Shown: positions 32,826-41,655, counted from the first letter of the stretch. The stretch is DNA of 64,000 nt from Solirubrobacter sp963736505 (GCA_963736505.1 CAVTOZ010000005.1:496001-560000), one strand, 5' to 3'. Notes: generated from the letters alone by a model not told the origin. Numbers and translations are program-made.

Positions 32826-33446
32826 CTACTTCGAATAGAGCTCGACGATGAGCTGCTCCTGGACCGGCGCGGCGATCTCCGCGCGCTCGGGCCGGCGCAG
32901 CACCTTCGCGGTGAGCTGGTCGTGGTCCGCCTGGAGCCAGGCAGGGACCTGGGCGACGAGCTCGGTCGCGTCGCGGATCACGGTCTCGGCATCGGAGCCG
33001 GGCTTGTACGTGATCACGTCGTTCTCGCGCACCTGGTAGGACGGGATGTCCACCCGGCGCCCGTTGACGGCCCAATGGCCGTGGCGGATGAGCTGACGCG
33101 CCTGACGGCGCGACGCGGCGAATCCGAGGCGCACGAGCACGTTGTCGAAGCGGCACTCGAGGATTCGCAGGAGGTTCTCGCCGGTGATGCCGTTCTGGCG
33201 CGAGGCCTTCTCGTAATAGTTGCGGAACTGCTTCTCCAGCACGCCGTAGTAGCGGCGGGCCTTCTGCTTCTCGCGCAGCTGCACGCGGTACTCGGACTGC
33301 TTCTGACGGCCGCGGCCGTGGTCGCCCGGCGGGTATGACCGCCGCTCGACGCCGCACTTGTCGGTCAGGCAGCGCTCGCCCTTGAGGAACAGCTTCTGTC
33401 CCTCGCGGCGGCACTGCTTGCACTGGGGAGAGGTATCGCGTGCCAT
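32826..33446 (-). CDS. rpsD: 30S ribosomal protein S4
   Basis: A 206-residue primary binder of 16S rRNA. The zinc-binding form: Cys9, Cys12, Cys26 and Cys31 (QCKQC, RCLTDKC). The S4 RNA-binding domain is NVLVRLGFAASRRQARQLI. S4 is a known translational regulator of the alpha operon in E. coli; whether that holds here is not visible. It lies 6 bases after rpsK. Confidence 0.97.
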   Translation of the reverse strand: MARDTSPQCKQCRREGQKLFLKGERCLTDKCGVERRSYPPGDHGRGRQKQSEYRVQLREKQKARRYYGVLEKQFRNYYEKASRQNGITGENLLRILECRFDNVLVRLGFAASRRQARQLIRHGHWAVNGRRVDIPSYQVRENDVITYKPGSDAETVIRDATELVAQVPAWLQADHDQLTAKVLRRPERAEIAAPVQEQLIVELYSK

Positions 33447-33452
33447 AAAGCC

Positions 33453-33848
33453 TTAGACCCTGCGCCGCTTGCGGGGGCGGCAGCCGTTGTGTGCCTGCGG
33501 AGTGACGTCCTTGACGCCCGTGACCTCGAGGCCCGCGGCCTGAAGGCTCCGGATCGCGGTCTCGCGGCCCGAGCCCGGGCCCTTCACGAAGACCTCGACC
33601 TTCTGCATGCCCTGCTCGATGCCCTTGCGCGCGGCGGCGTCAGCCGTCACCTGCGCAGCGAAGGGGGTCGACTTGCGCGAGCCCTTGAAGCCGGCGCCGC
33701 CGGCGGACTCCCACGCGATCACGTTGCCTTCGCGGTCGGTCAGCGCGACGATCGTGTTGTTGAACGACGTCTTGATGTGCGCCTGGCCGATCGGGATGTT
33801 CTTCTTGACCTTGCGGCGGCCGCGCTGGGGGCGGCGAGGAGCCGGCAT
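33453..33848 (-). CDS. rpsK: 30S ribosomal protein S11
   Basis: A 131-residue platform protein. Core segments are AHIKTSFNNTIVALTDREGN and FVKGPGSGRETAIRSLQAAG; the C-terminus NGCRPRKRRRV is standard. A basic N-terminal stretch (PAPRRPQRGRRKVKKN) is normal for actinobacteria. Its ATG overlaps the rpsM stop by one base. Confidence 0.97.
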   Translation of the reverse strand: MPAPRRPQRGRRKVKKNIPIGQAHIKTSFNNTIVALTDREGNVIAWESAGGAGFKGSRKSTPFAAQVTADAAARKGIEQGMQKVEVFVKGPGSGRETAIRSLQAAGLEVTGVKDVTPQAHNGCRPRKRRRV

Positions 33849-34231
33849 TACTTCTTACCTGCCTTCTTCTTGCCAGCCACCTGCATGCGCTTGGGACCCT
33901 TGCGCGTACGAGCGTTGGTCTTCGTGTTCTGGCCGCGGACCGGCAGGCCGCGCCGGTGGCGCAGGCCGCGATAGCTGCCGATCTCCATAAGACGCTTGAT
34001 GTTCTGGCTGCGCTCGCGACGCAGATCTCCCTCGACGACATAGTCGCGGTCGATGATGTCGCGCAGCTTGGAGACCTCGTCGTCCGTGAGGTCGCGGACC
34101 TTGCGGTCCTGCTCGATCCCCAGCTGGGCGAGGATCTCGTTCGACGTGGGGCGCCCGATCCCGTAGATGTAGGTCAGGCCGATCTCCACGCGCTTGTTGA
34201 GGGGGATGTTGATCCCTGCGATGCGAGCCAT
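33848..34231 (-). CDS. rpsM: 30S ribosomal protein S13
   Basis: A 127-residue head protein that contacts the P-site tRNA and the intersubunit bridge. MARIAGINIPLNKRVEIGLT is the family start, GSYRGLRHRRGLPVRGQNT the conserved loop, and the tail KKKAGKK is basic. The frame is open further upstream, but the ATG at 34231 gives the normal length. It follows rpmJ by 11 bases. Confidence 0.97.
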   Translation of the reverse strand: MARIAGINIPLNKRVEIGLTYIYGIGRPTSNEILAQLGIEQDRKVRDLTDDEVSKLRDIIDRDYVVEGDLRRERSQNIKRLMEIGSYRGLRHRRGLPVRGQNTKTNARTRKGPKRMQVAGKKKAGKK

Positions 34232-34242
34232 GCGTCTTCCTT

Positions 34243-34356
34243 TTACCCCTGTCGCTGCTTGTGCCGGGGGTTCTGGCAGATCACGAGCACCCGCCCGTGG
34301 CGGCGGATGATCTTGCACTTTTCACACATCGGCTTCACCGACGGTCGTACCTTCAT
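34243..34356 (-). CDS. rpmJ: 50S ribosomal protein L36
   Basis: 37 residues: MKVRPSVKPMCEKCKIIRRH then GRVLVICQNPRHKQRQG. The zinc ligands are Cys11, Cys14, Cys27 and His32 (the C+ form). GAAAGGG precedes the ATG closely. It is the first gene of the alpha operon here. infA, which normally stands just before it, is absent. Confidence 0.96.
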   Translation of the reverse strand: MKVRPSVKPMCEKCKIIRRHGRVLVICQNPRHKQRQG

Positions 34357-34699
34357 GATCCCTTTCGGCTGATGATCCAGACGGGGTGGCTCTGGCGGCC
34401 GGGCCGGCCGCCGCTACCATGCCCCCGGAGCGGTCACACGCAGAAGCCTCCCGGCTCCGAGCGCGACAGCGCAGGATAGCAAAGGTCGCTTGCCGACCGA
34501 GCCGCGTGCTAGACCCGTCGCGGCGCTCCTAGACACTCTACGAAAGAGGCCGCGTCGGGGCGTTGCGGCAGAGTCCTTGCAAGTCGGCGCCCTGCCACTC
34601 GCGAGCCACGGACCAACCGGTCCGCTCCCGTGACGTGGGTCCCCGCCCGCCCCCGCGATCGCCGCGCCCGGCCCCGCGCGGGGCCGATACTGCGTGGCG
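34357..34699. other. Intergenic region between rpmJ and the inserted gene pair
   Basis: 343 bases without a convincing gene; the short frames here lack ribosome sites and family likeness. A GC hairpin GGCGGCC-GGGCC-GGCCGCC lies at 34394-34412 in the leader of rpmJ. On the minus strand TATCCT near 34475 could be a -10 box for the alpha operon, with no good -35. On the plus strand GATACT (34686-34691) lies 8 bases before the ATG at 34700. This gap sits where infA is found in most bacteria. Confidence 0.5.
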
Positions 34700-35518
34700 A
34701 TGCTCGCCGCCGCCGCGCTCGCGGTCTCGCTCGCCGCGTTCGCGCCGGTCGTGGTCCACAACGCCGACGAGCGCTACCCGCTGACGTCCGCGGGCGGGCA
34801 CGCGCCGGTGGCGCGCTCGCCCGACACGCGGCCCGCGGTCTACGCGCGCGCGGTCCCGTCCTCGCGCGGGGGCGCGTGGCTGCAGTACTTCCTCTTCTAC
34901 GCCGGCCAGGACGACGACCGCGGCATCGTCCGCACCGGCCGCCACGAGGGCGATTGGGAGCTCGTCCAGTACCGCGTCGACGGCGGCGGGCACCCGCTCG
35001 AGGCGGTCTACGCCCAGCACAGCGGCGGCGAGCGCTGCGGGTGGTCGGCGGTCGAGACGCGCGCGGGCCACCCGGTCGTCTATCCCGCGCACGGCTCGCA
35101 CGCGTCCTACCTGCGGGCGGGAACCCGCGACCGCCTGTGGCCGGACCCGAACGACGAGGCCGACGGCCGCGGCCGCGTCACCACGCCGGTCGTCGTCCCG
35201 ATCAGCGCCGGCTCGCCCGCCTGGATGGCGTATCCCGGGCACTGGGGCGGAGCGCACGCCCACTGGTGGATCCCGGGCGAGCAGGACTCCCCGCCCGGCC
35301 CCGCGTTCCAGCCCGGTGGCCGCTGGACGAACCCCGACGCGTTCGCCGCCGGCGCCCGCGATTGCCAGGCGAGCTGCAACCGCGTCAACGCCTGCGACGC
35401 CCCGGAGCGAGGCCTCACCCTCGCGCTCGGAGCCATCCCACTCGCACTGCTCCTCCTGATCCGCCGCCGCTACGGCCGCCCACGCACGAGCACGCCCCGC
35501 GACGCCCCCTCGGACTAG
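34700..35518 (+). CDS. Vps62-like exported/membrane protein
   Basis: 272 residues from the ATG at 34700 (a GTG at 34694 is the alternative). A hydrophobic N-terminus (MLAAAALAVSLAAFAPVVV) and a C-terminal membrane helix (LTLALGAIPLALLLLIRRR) frame a domain with HEGDWELVQYRVDG, HSGGERCGW and AHGSHASYLRAG. These His/Asp-rich phrases recall the VPS62/DUF946-type family. Function unknown. It reads against the ribosomal genes and converges on the next gene with a 4-base stop overlap. Together the two genes interrupt the map-rpmJ junction. Confidence 0.7.
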   Translation: MLAAAALAVSLAAFAPVVVHNADERYPLTSAGGHAPVARSPDTRPAVYARAVPSSRGGAWLQYFLFYAGQDDDRGIVRTGRHEGDWELVQYRVDGGGHPLEAVYAQHSGGERCGWSAVETRAGHPVVYPAHGSHASYLRAGTRDRLWPDPNDEADGRGRVTTPVVVPISAGSPAWMAYPGHWGGAHAHWWIPGEQDSPPGPAFQPGGRWTNPDAFAAGARDCQASCNRVNACDAPERGLTLALGAIPLALLLLIRRRYGRPRTSTPRDAPSD

Positions 35519-37173
35519 GGGAAGCCGGTCTGCTTCAGCACGCGCGCCTCGCACCGGTACGTCGAAGGCGCGGGGATGCTGCGGAACCGGTAGCGATACA
35601 CGAACCGCCCATCCGCCCCCGCCCGAAGCGTCTCGACCGGAATCCGCTCCCGCGGCCCACCGGCCAGCGCATAGATCGTCACGATCGCCCGCCGAGTCCC
35701 CCGCTCCCCGAGCACCCGCCCGGCGAACTCGATCACGGAGCCGTTCCGGACATGGGTGGGAGAGACCTTCAACGACACCCCGGCACGCACGTGCAACGTG
35801 GTCTGCGCCGACGCCACGGGAGCCGGGTCGTCCAGGAACGCGCGATACGAGATCTGCACCACGCGACTCGGCCCGGGAGAGACGCGATAGCTGAACCGCC
35901 CTTTCGCATCGGTCGTCACGGTGGCCGCTTTCGCCCGTCTCGTCACGCCGGCAGGGCGCTCCTCGACGACGAGCGTCGCACCGCCGATCGGCGTGCCGGC
36001 AGTGCTCTCGAGCACACCCTCGACCCGGGGCGAGGCGCCGTAGGCGACCGTCTGAGCGATTCGCTTCGATCTGCCCTCGAACCACGACCGCAACCTCGCG
36101 AACCGTGTCGCCCGTGTCCCGTTCGAGCGATCGAGGATGTTGGCGCTCGACCGGGTTGCGACGTCGTTCTCGATCCGAGCCACGACCGGACCGGACAACG
36201 TGCGATTGCCGGCCACGTCGTTGAGCGCGACCTCGAACGTGTGAGCATCGGGGGTCAGCGTCGCCGTGTCGAGCGGTATCACGACATCGCGCGCCAGCGG
36301 ACACGGAACAGGCTCGACGTAGGGCTGCTGACAGCGCGCTCCAGCAGCGCCGAGCGGGACGCGCGTCGCCTCGGAGCCATCGACCATCAGCGCGGCGTCG
36401 AGCAGGCCGCCGCCTCGATCCGCGGCGGTGAACGACACTCGGAGCCGGCCGTCCGCCAGTGCTCCGCCCGTGACTTCGAGACCGCTCGTGAACGACGGCG
36501 CGACCGGGTCGCGCAACGTCAACTGCGCGGCGTAGATCTGAAGATCGGCCGACTCGCCGCTTCCCAGGCACACCCCATCCGCGGAAGCCCACCACCCATG
36601 ACAAACGACGCCCAGCGTCAGACGACCGACTCCGATTCCCGACCGCGTATAGGCGTTTGCAGATGCCATCGGCTCGCCGGCAGACCCAAGCGCCGTGCAG
36701 GTGTCCACTCCGCTCGGCGCCCCGGCGAGGCAATCTTCAGGCGCGCCATCGGCCGCCGGGAACCCGGAGGCCGGGGCCCCCGGAGGCCACTGATCGAACG
36801 TGCTCACGTAGTCAGCTGCGCCGCTGCCCGCCGGCGAGTACGTCGAACGAGCCGACCGATGCAGGACGAAGCCCGCGATCGTGGTGTCATCCGGCGCGCC
36901 GAAGGTCCACGCCGCGGCGGTGGGCGCATACGCCGGGATGGCCGCGTCAACCGGAAGCGTCGCGGTCAGTCCACCGTGGTTCGCGCAGCCGTCGGCCGTT
37001 AGGGCACGAGCGCCGGGGGCATCGACGTGCTCGAGCGGCGTCCAACCGGTGGTCGGCGCCGGACTGCCGTCGGGCAGGCGGCAGGAGTAGACGTCGTACG
37101 TTCCCGCGACGGCGGGCGAGGGACACAGGGTGAGCGCCACCAGCGTGGCGAGCAGGATGAGGCGGAGCGGCAT
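35515..37173 (-). CDS. Secreted Ig-like/carboxypeptidase-regulatory-domain protein
   Basis: 552 residues. A signal peptide (PLRLILLATLVALTLCPSPA) is followed by a Cys-containing N-terminal domain (TYDVYSCRLPDGSPAPTTGW), a beta domain about 230-340 (DGRLRVSFTAADRGGGLLDA), a charged spacer and a carboxypeptidase-regulatory-like fold (VEGVLESTAGTPIGGATLVV). A final beta segment stops abruptly at VLKQTGFP. Proteins of this layout usually carry another 10-20 residues, so the C-terminus may be trimmed by the convergent gene. The ATG at 37173 has GAGGAG 4 bases upstream. Codon use looks slightly less GC-rich than in the flanking ribosomal genes. Function unknown. Confidence 0.75.
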   Translation of the reverse strand: MPLRLILLATLVALTLCPSPAVAGTYDVYSCRLPDGSPAPTTGWTPLEHVDAPGARALTADGCANHGGLTATLPVDAAIPAYAPTAAAWTFGAPDDTTIAGFVLHRSARSTYSPAGSGAADYVSTFDQWPPGAPASGFPAADGAPEDCLAGAPSGVDTCTALGSAGEPMASANAYTRSGIGVGRLTLGVVCHGWWASADGVCLGSGESADLQIYAAQLTLRDPVAPSFTSGLEVTGGALADGRLRVSFTAADRGGGLLDAALMVDGSEATRVPLGAAGARCQQPYVEPVPCPLARDVVIPLDTATLTPDAHTFEVALNDVAGNRTLSGPVVARIENDVATRSSANILDRSNGTRATRFARLRSWFEGRSKRIAQTVAYGASPRVEGVLESTAGTPIGGATLVVEERPAGVTRRAKAATVTTDAKGRFSYRVSPGPSRVVQISYRAFLDDPAPVASAQTTLHVRAGVSLKVSPTHVRNGSVIEFAGRVLGERGTRRAIVTIYALAGGPRERIPVETLRAGADGRFVYRYRFRSIPAPSTYRCEARVLKQTGFP

Positions 37174-37260
37174 GGCGCTCCTCGTAGGACCCGCGTAGAG
37201 AAGCTCGCCCCCCACGCCGCGATCTTAGGGCGCGGAGGGAACCTTCAGCAAGTCGAAAGT

Positions 37261-38040
37261 TCAGGCCGCCGCGGCGGCGGCGTCGCCCGGGTGGTGCCAG
37301 GGCGTGAGGATGCGGGGGCCGGCGGCCGTGATCGCGATCGTGAACTCGAAGTGGGCGGCGAGCGAGCCGTCCTGGGAGTAGATCGCCCAGCCGTCGTCGC
37401 CCATGCGGACCGTGTGGCGCCCGACGGTGACCATCGGCTCGACGGCGAGGACCATCCCCTCCTCGAGCGGCACGCCGCGGCCCGCGGGCCCGTAGTTCGG
37501 GACCTGCGGCTCCTCGTGCATGTCGCGCCCGACGCCGTGGCCGACCAGCGAGCGCACGATCGAGAAGCCCGCGGCCTCGACGTGCTCCTGGACCGCGTGC
37601 GAGACGTCGCCGAGCCGGTTGCCGACGCGGCACTGCTCGACCGCCGCGAACAGGGCGCCCTGCGTGACCTCCATCAGCTTCGCCGCGACCGGCGACACGT
37701 CGCCGACGCCGAACGTCCGCGCCGCGTCCGCGACCCAGCCGTCCTTGACGACGCCGATGTCGACGCTCAACAGATCGCCGCGCTTGAGCTTGAACCTGCC
37801 CGGGATGCCGTGCACGACCATGTCGTTCGGCGACGCGCAGATCGAGCCGGGGAAGCCGCGGTAGCCCTTGAAGGCGGGCGTCGCGCCCTGGGAGCGGATG
37901 AACTTCTCCGCCGCCTCGTCGAGCTCCAAGGTCGTCACTCCCGGCCGGATCTTGCCCGCCAGGAGGTCCATCGTGCGCACCAGGATGTCGCCCGCCGCCG
38001 CCATGGCGTCGATCTCGGCCGGCGACTTCTTGATGATCAC
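37261..38040 (-). CDS. map: Methionine aminopeptidase (type I)
   Basis: 259 residues; removes the N-terminal Met from new proteins. Metal ligands by motif: DIGVVKDGWVADAARTF (two Asp), LVGHGVGRDMHEEP (His), VLAVEPMVTVG (Glu) and the final Glu in AAHFEFTIAI. The GTG at 38040 overlaps the adk stop as GTGA. It ends in a poly-Ala tail. In most bacteria infA follows; here an unrelated gene pair does. Confidence 0.96.
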   Translation of the reverse strand: MIIKKSPAEIDAMAAAGDILVRTMDLLAGKIRPGVTTLELDEAAEKFIRSQGATPAFKGYRGFPGSICASPNDMVVHGIPGRFKLKRGDLLSVDIGVVKDGWVADAARTFGVGDVSPVAAKLMEVTQGALFAAVEQCRVGNRLGDVSHAVQEHVEAAGFSIVRSLVGHGVGRDMHEEPQVPNYGPAGRGVPLEEGMVLAVEPMVTVGRHTVRMGDDGWAIYSQDGSLAAHFEFTIAITAAGPRILTPWHHPGDAAAAAA

Positions 38041-38705
38041 AGCCGCTCCTCGAGTCGCAGCGTCGCCAAGGTCGCACGGATGTGGTCGTGCACCTCGGTC
38101 ACATCGCGCGTGCCGTCGAAGCGGCGGAGAAGCCCGCGCTCTTCGTAGTAGTCCTTGAGCGGCTCGGTCATCGCGTGGTAGGTCGAGAGCCGCTTGCGGA
38201 TCGTGTCGGGCTCGTCGTCCTTGCGCCGCGACAGCGGCTTGCCGTCCTGGTCGCACACGCCGTCGTGCTTCGGCGGGTCGTCCTCGACGTGGTAGACGTG
38301 CCCGTTGGAGCACACACGGCGGCCGGACAGGCGGTTGATCACGACCTCGTCCGGCGCCTCGATCAGCAGCGCGGCCGTCAGCCGCCGGCCCATGCCCTCG
38401 AGCTCGCGGCCCAGCGCGTCGGCCTGCGGGACCGTGCGGGGGAAGCCGTCGAGCAGGAACCCGTCCTGCCCCTCCTCCTCGACCTTCTCGAGGATCATCG
38501 CGATCACGAGGTCGTCGGGGACGAGGTCGCCGTTGTCCATGAAGCGCTTCGCCTCGACGCCGAGTTCGGTCTCGTTCTCACGATGCTCGCGCAGCAGGTC
38601 GCCGGTGCCGACGTAGGGGAGCCCGAAGTCCTCGCGCAACCGCGCGGCCTGGGTGCCCTTTCCGGCCCCGGGAGGACCGAGGAGGATGAGGTTCAGCTCG
38701 CTCAC
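38037..38705 (-). CDS. adk: Adenylate kinase
   Basis: 222 residues; interconverts ATP + AMP and 2 ADP. P-loop GPPGAGKGTQ near the start, AMP site GTGDLLREH and DGFPRTVPQADAL. The lid (CSNGHVYHVEDDPPKHDGVC) is the long form and has Cys/His residues that could bind zinc, though not the textbook four-Cys set. It starts with the GTG at 38705, 20 bases after secY. Confidence 0.95.
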   Translation of the reverse strand: MSELNLILLGPPGAGKGTQAARLREDFGLPYVGTGDLLREHRENETELGVEAKRFMDNGDLVPDDLVIAMILEKVEEEGQDGFLLDGFPRTVPQADALGRELEGMGRRLTAALLIEAPDEVVINRLSGRRVCSNGHVYHVEDDPPKHDGVCDQDGKPLSRRKDDEPDTIRKRLSTYHAMTEPLKDYYEERGLLRRFDGTRDVTEVHDHIRATLATLRLEERL

Positions 38706-38725
38706 GAAGCAGAAGAGGGTACTGG

Positions 38726-40000
38726 CTACTTCAAGAAGCCTTCGTAGTTGCGCATCATCAGCTGCGCCTCGAGCTGCTTCATGGTGTCCAGCGCCACGCC
38801 CACCACGATCAGCAGCGACGTGCCGCCGAAGTAGAAGTTCCGCGTGGCCCCCGTCGAGGCGATGATGATGGTCGGCAACGCGGCGATCGCCGCCAGGTAC
38901 AGCGCGCCCGGGAAGGTCAGCCGGGCGAGGATGCGGTCGAGGAACTCGGCCGTGGGCCGGCCTGGTCGCACCCCGGGGATGAACCCGCCGTACTTGCGCA
39001 GGTTGTCCGCCTGGTCGACCGGGTTGAACGTGACCGCCGTATAGAAGTAGGTGAAGACGATGATCATCAGCGTCTCGCCCACGAGATAGGCCCAGCGGCC
39101 TGGGGCGAGGAACGTCGCGAGCCCGCTCAGGCCCGGGACGAGCTGCCCGATCGTCGGCGGGAACGCCATGATCGAGGCGGCGAAGATGACCGGGATCACG
39201 CCCGCCATGTTCACGCGCAGCGGCAGGTAGGTCTGCCCGCCGGAGCTCATGCGACGCCCGATCACGCGCTTGGCGTACTGGATCGGGATCCGGCGCTGGC
39301 CTTCCTGGATGAACACCACGGCGGCGACCACGCCAATGGCGAGGAACGGCATGATGATCTTGAAGACCGGGTCGGGGTTGGTCCACCAGTCCTGGAAGCC
39401 ATGCGGCAGGCGCGACACGATCGACGCGAAGATCATCAGCGAGATGCCGTTGCCGATGCCGCGCTGCGTGATCAGCTCGCCCATCCACATCACCAGGATC
39501 GAGCCGGCCGTCAGGCACAGCACGACGAGGATGATCGTGCCCGCGTTGAAGCTCGTGAAGACCGGCGTGCCGGCCGACGAGCCCTGCGAGCGGAACAGGA
39601 ACGTGTAGCCGATGCCCTGCGCGCCGGCGAGGCCGACGGTCAGGTAGCGCGTGTACTGCGTGATCCGCGCCTGCCCGACCTCGCCTTCCTTCTGCAGCTT
39701 CTCCAGCGCCGGCGAGACGACCGTCAGCAGCTGCAGGATGATCGACGCCGTGATGTACGGCATGATCCCGAGCGCGAACAGCGAGATCCGCGACAGGCCG
39801 CCGCCGCTGAACGTGTTCAGCAGCTGCAGGACGCCGCCGTTGCCTGAGTAGTTGTTCTTGATCGCATCCACGGCGGCGGTGTTGACGCCGGGGACCGGGA
39901 TGAACGAGCCCAGCCGGTACAGCGCCAGGATGATCGCCGTGAATACGAGCTTCTTACGGATCTCCGCGACGCGGAACGAATTCAGGATCGTGGAGAGCAC
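38726..40000 (-). CDS. secY: Protein translocase subunit SecY
   Basis: A 424-residue ten-helix channel of the Sec translocon. FTAIILALYRLGSFIPVPGV opens helix 1. EKLQKEGEVGQARITQYTRY (cytoplasmic loop) and NMAGVIPVIFAASIMAFP are family landmarks; the loop carrying RVIGRRMSSGGQTYLPL contacts SecA or the ribosome. GTG start, 6 bases after rplO. It anchors the end of the spc operon. Confidence 0.97.
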   Translation of the reverse strand: MLSTILNSFRVAEIRKKLVFTAIILALYRLGSFIPVPGVNTAAVDAIKNNYSGNGGVLQLLNTFSGGGLSRISLFALGIMPYITASIILQLLTVVSPALEKLQKEGEVGQARITQYTRYLTVGLAGAQGIGYTFLFRSQGSSAGTPVFTSFNAGTIILVVLCLTAGSILVMWMGELITQRGIGNGISLMIFASIVSRLPHGFQDWWTNPDPVFKIIMPFLAIGVVAAVVFIQEGQRRIPIQYAKRVIGRRMSSGGQTYLPLRVNMAGVIPVIFAASIMAFPPTIGQLVPGLSGLATFLAPGRWAYLVGETLMIIVFTYFYTAVTFNPVDQADNLRKYGGFIPGVRPGRPTAEFLDRILARLTFPGALYLAAIAALPTIIIASTGATRNFYFGGTSLLIVVGVALDTMKQLEAQLMMRNYEGFLK

Positions 40001-40006
40001 CGCGCG

Positions 40007-40528
40007 CTAGCCCTCGACGAGCTGGCAGGTGCCGCCCGCGGCCTCGATGCGCTCGCGCGCGTTCTTGGAGAACTTGTGCGCGTGGACGGTGAGCTTGATG
40101 TCGAGCTCGCCGCGGCCGAGGATCTTGACCGGGACGTCGCGCTTCTTGGCCAGGCCGGCGTCGCGCAGCGCCTCGAGATCGACGGACGCGCCGTCGGCGA
40201 AGCGCTTGACGAGGTCGTCCAGGTTCACGTGCTGCGTGTGCGTCCGGAACGGCTCGAACGGCATCGACATCTTCTTGTTCGGCCCGCGCAGCTTGCGCAT
40301 GCGCATGTGGATCGGGTTCTGGCCGCCCTCGAAGCGGGCGCGGTCCTTGGCGCCCGCGCGCGAGCCGTAGCCCTTGTGGCCGCGGCCGGACGTCTTGCCG
40401 TGGCCGGAGCCGTGGCCGCGCCCGACGCGCTTGCGGTCCCGCTTCGCGCCCGGAGCGGGCTTGAGGTTGTGGAGGCCGACCGCCTCGGCCTTGAGCTCCT
40501 CGTCGACGGTCTTCGACTCAGTACTCAC
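40007..40528 (-). CDS. rplO: 50S ribosomal protein L15
   Basis: 173 residues. The core starts at LHNLKPAPGAKRDRKRVGRG and GHGSGHGKTSGRGHKG; the C-terminal part DIKLTVHAHKFSKNARERIE is typical. About 18 extra N-terminal residues (STESKTVDEELKAEAVG) are acidic, a mild version of the extensions seen in S17 and L22. The GTG start overlaps the rpmD stop. Confidence 0.96.
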   Translation of the reverse strand: MSTESKTVDEELKAEAVGLHNLKPAPGAKRDRKRVGRGHGSGHGKTSGRGHKGYGSRAGAKDRARFEGGQNPIHMRMRKLRGPNKKMSMPFEPFRTHTQHVNLDDLVKRFADGASVDLEALRDAGLAKKRDVPVKILGRGELDIKLTVHAHKFSKNARERIEAAGGTCQLVEG

Positions 40529-40707
40529 GACTTCTCCTCAACCACGACGAGGTGACGGACCGCGTGGACCATCCCGCGCAGCTGCGGGGAGTCCTCGCGC
40601 TCGACCGACTTGCCGATGCCACGCAGGCCGAGCGAGCGCAGCGTGTCGCGCTGGCGCCCGTTGGAGCCGTTGGCGGAACGGACCTGCTTGATGACGTACG
40701 TGCTCAT
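40525..40707 (-). CDS. rpmD: 50S ribosomal protein L30
   Basis: A 60-residue L30 with the family pattern VIKQVRSANGSNGRQRDTLR and SLGLRGIGKSVEREDSPQLR. Four-base overlaps at both ends (with rpsE and rplO) imply coupled translation. Confidence 0.96.
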   Translation of the reverse strand: MSTYVIKQVRSANGSNGRQRDTLRSLGLRGIGKSVEREDSPQLRGMVHAVRHLVVVEEKS

Positions 40708-41288
40708 GCCGGCGTCTCCTGGGCGACCGGCTCGTCGGCGGAGATCGTCTCGACAGGCGCCTCGACGGGCTTCGACAGCCCGAGCACCTTGTCGACGGAG
40801 AGGCCGCGCAGCTGCGCGATCTCCTCAGGCTTGCGCAGGTCCTGAAGACCCGCGATCGTCGCCTTGACGAGGTTGATCGGGTTCTGGGAGCCGAGCGACT
40901 TCGAGAGGATGTCGTGGATCCCGGCGAGCTCGAGCACCGCGCGCACGCCGCCGCCGGCGATCACGCCGGTACCGGGTGAGGCGGGCTTGAGGAAGACGCG
41001 GCCGGAGCCGAAGATGCCGGTCGTCTGATGCGTGATCGTCGAGCCGTGGCGCGGTACGCGGAAGAGGTTCTTCTTCGCGCGCTCGACGCCCTTCTGGATC
41101 GCGAGTGGCACCTCGTTCGCCTTGCCGTAGCCGACGCCGACGATGCCGTTCTCGTCGCCGACGACGACCAGCGCCGTGAACGAGAACCGCCGGCCGCCCT
41201 TGACCACCTTGGCGACGCGGTTGATCTCGACGACACGTTCCTGGAGGTCGATGCCGGACGAGGAAATGGATCGGTCGGGAGCTGCCAT
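40704..41288 (-). CDS. rpsE: 30S ribosomal protein S5
   Basis: 194 residues. The double-stranded RNA-binding part (ERVVEINRVAKVVKGGRRFS, FTALVVVGDENGIVG) and the GxG-rich C-terminal domain (VIAGGGVRAVLELAGIHDIL) are intact. A C-terminal tail of about 25 residues is acidic. S5 takes part in decoding accuracy. Confidence 0.97.
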   Translation of the reverse strand: MAAPDRSISSSGIDLQERVVEINRVAKVVKGGRRFSFTALVVVGDENGIVGVGYGKANEVPLAIQKGVERAKKNLFRVPRHGSTITHQTTGIFGSGRVFLKPASPGTGVIAGGGVRAVLELAGIHDILSKSLGSQNPINLVKATIAGLQDLRKPEEIAQLRGLSVDKVLGLSKPVEAPVETISADEPVAQETPA

Positions 41289-41301
41289 AAGTCCTTCGAG
41301 T

Positions 41302-41655
41302 CTAGAAGTTCAGGCCGCCCTCGCGGGCGCCCTCGGCAAGGGCCGCTACGCGGCCGTGATACTGGTAGCCGCCACGGTCGAAGACCGCGGAGGAGACGCC
41401 GGCGGCCTTGGCGCGCTCGGCCAGCAGCTCGCCGGCCTTCTTCGCCTGCTCCATCGGCTTGAGCGAGCGCAGCTCGGCCTCGGTCCACTGGACCGCGGCG
41501 AGCGTCTTGCCCGCGTCGTCGTCGATCAGCTGCGCGAACACGCCGCGGTTGGAGCGGAACACCGAGATCCGCGGAGTCTCCGCGGTGCCGTGGACCTTCG
41601 CGCGGACGCGACGGCGGCGCCGCAGGCGCCGGGCGGGAGCGGTGAGGACCGTCAT
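41302..41655 (-). CDS. rplR: 50S ribosomal protein L18
   Basis: A 117-residue 5S rRNA-binding protein: VHGTAETPRISVFRSNRGVF, then AQLIDDDAGKTLA, and the C-terminal VFDRGGYQYHGRVAALAEGA. It lies 13 bases before rpsE and 58 bases after rplF. The 58-base gap holds nothing I recognise. Confidence 0.96.
   Translation of the reverse strand: MTVLTAPARRLRRRRRVRAKVHGTAETPRISVFRSNRGVFAQLIDDDAGKTLAAVQWTEAELRSLKPMEQAKKAGELLAERAKAAGVSSAVFDRGGYQYHGRVAALAEGAREGGLNF

Noticed and set aside
34394..34412. GC hairpin upstream of rpmJ as a terminator
   Set aside because: No gene ends just before it on the minus strand and no T-run follows; with a GC background this high a 7-bp stem can occur by chance.
34414..34761. 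Minus-strand frame of 115 codons upstream of rpmJ as an infA candidate
   Set aside because: The residues are Ala/Ser/Arg-rich without the IF-1 beta-barrel pattern, and it overlaps the start of the gene at 34700.
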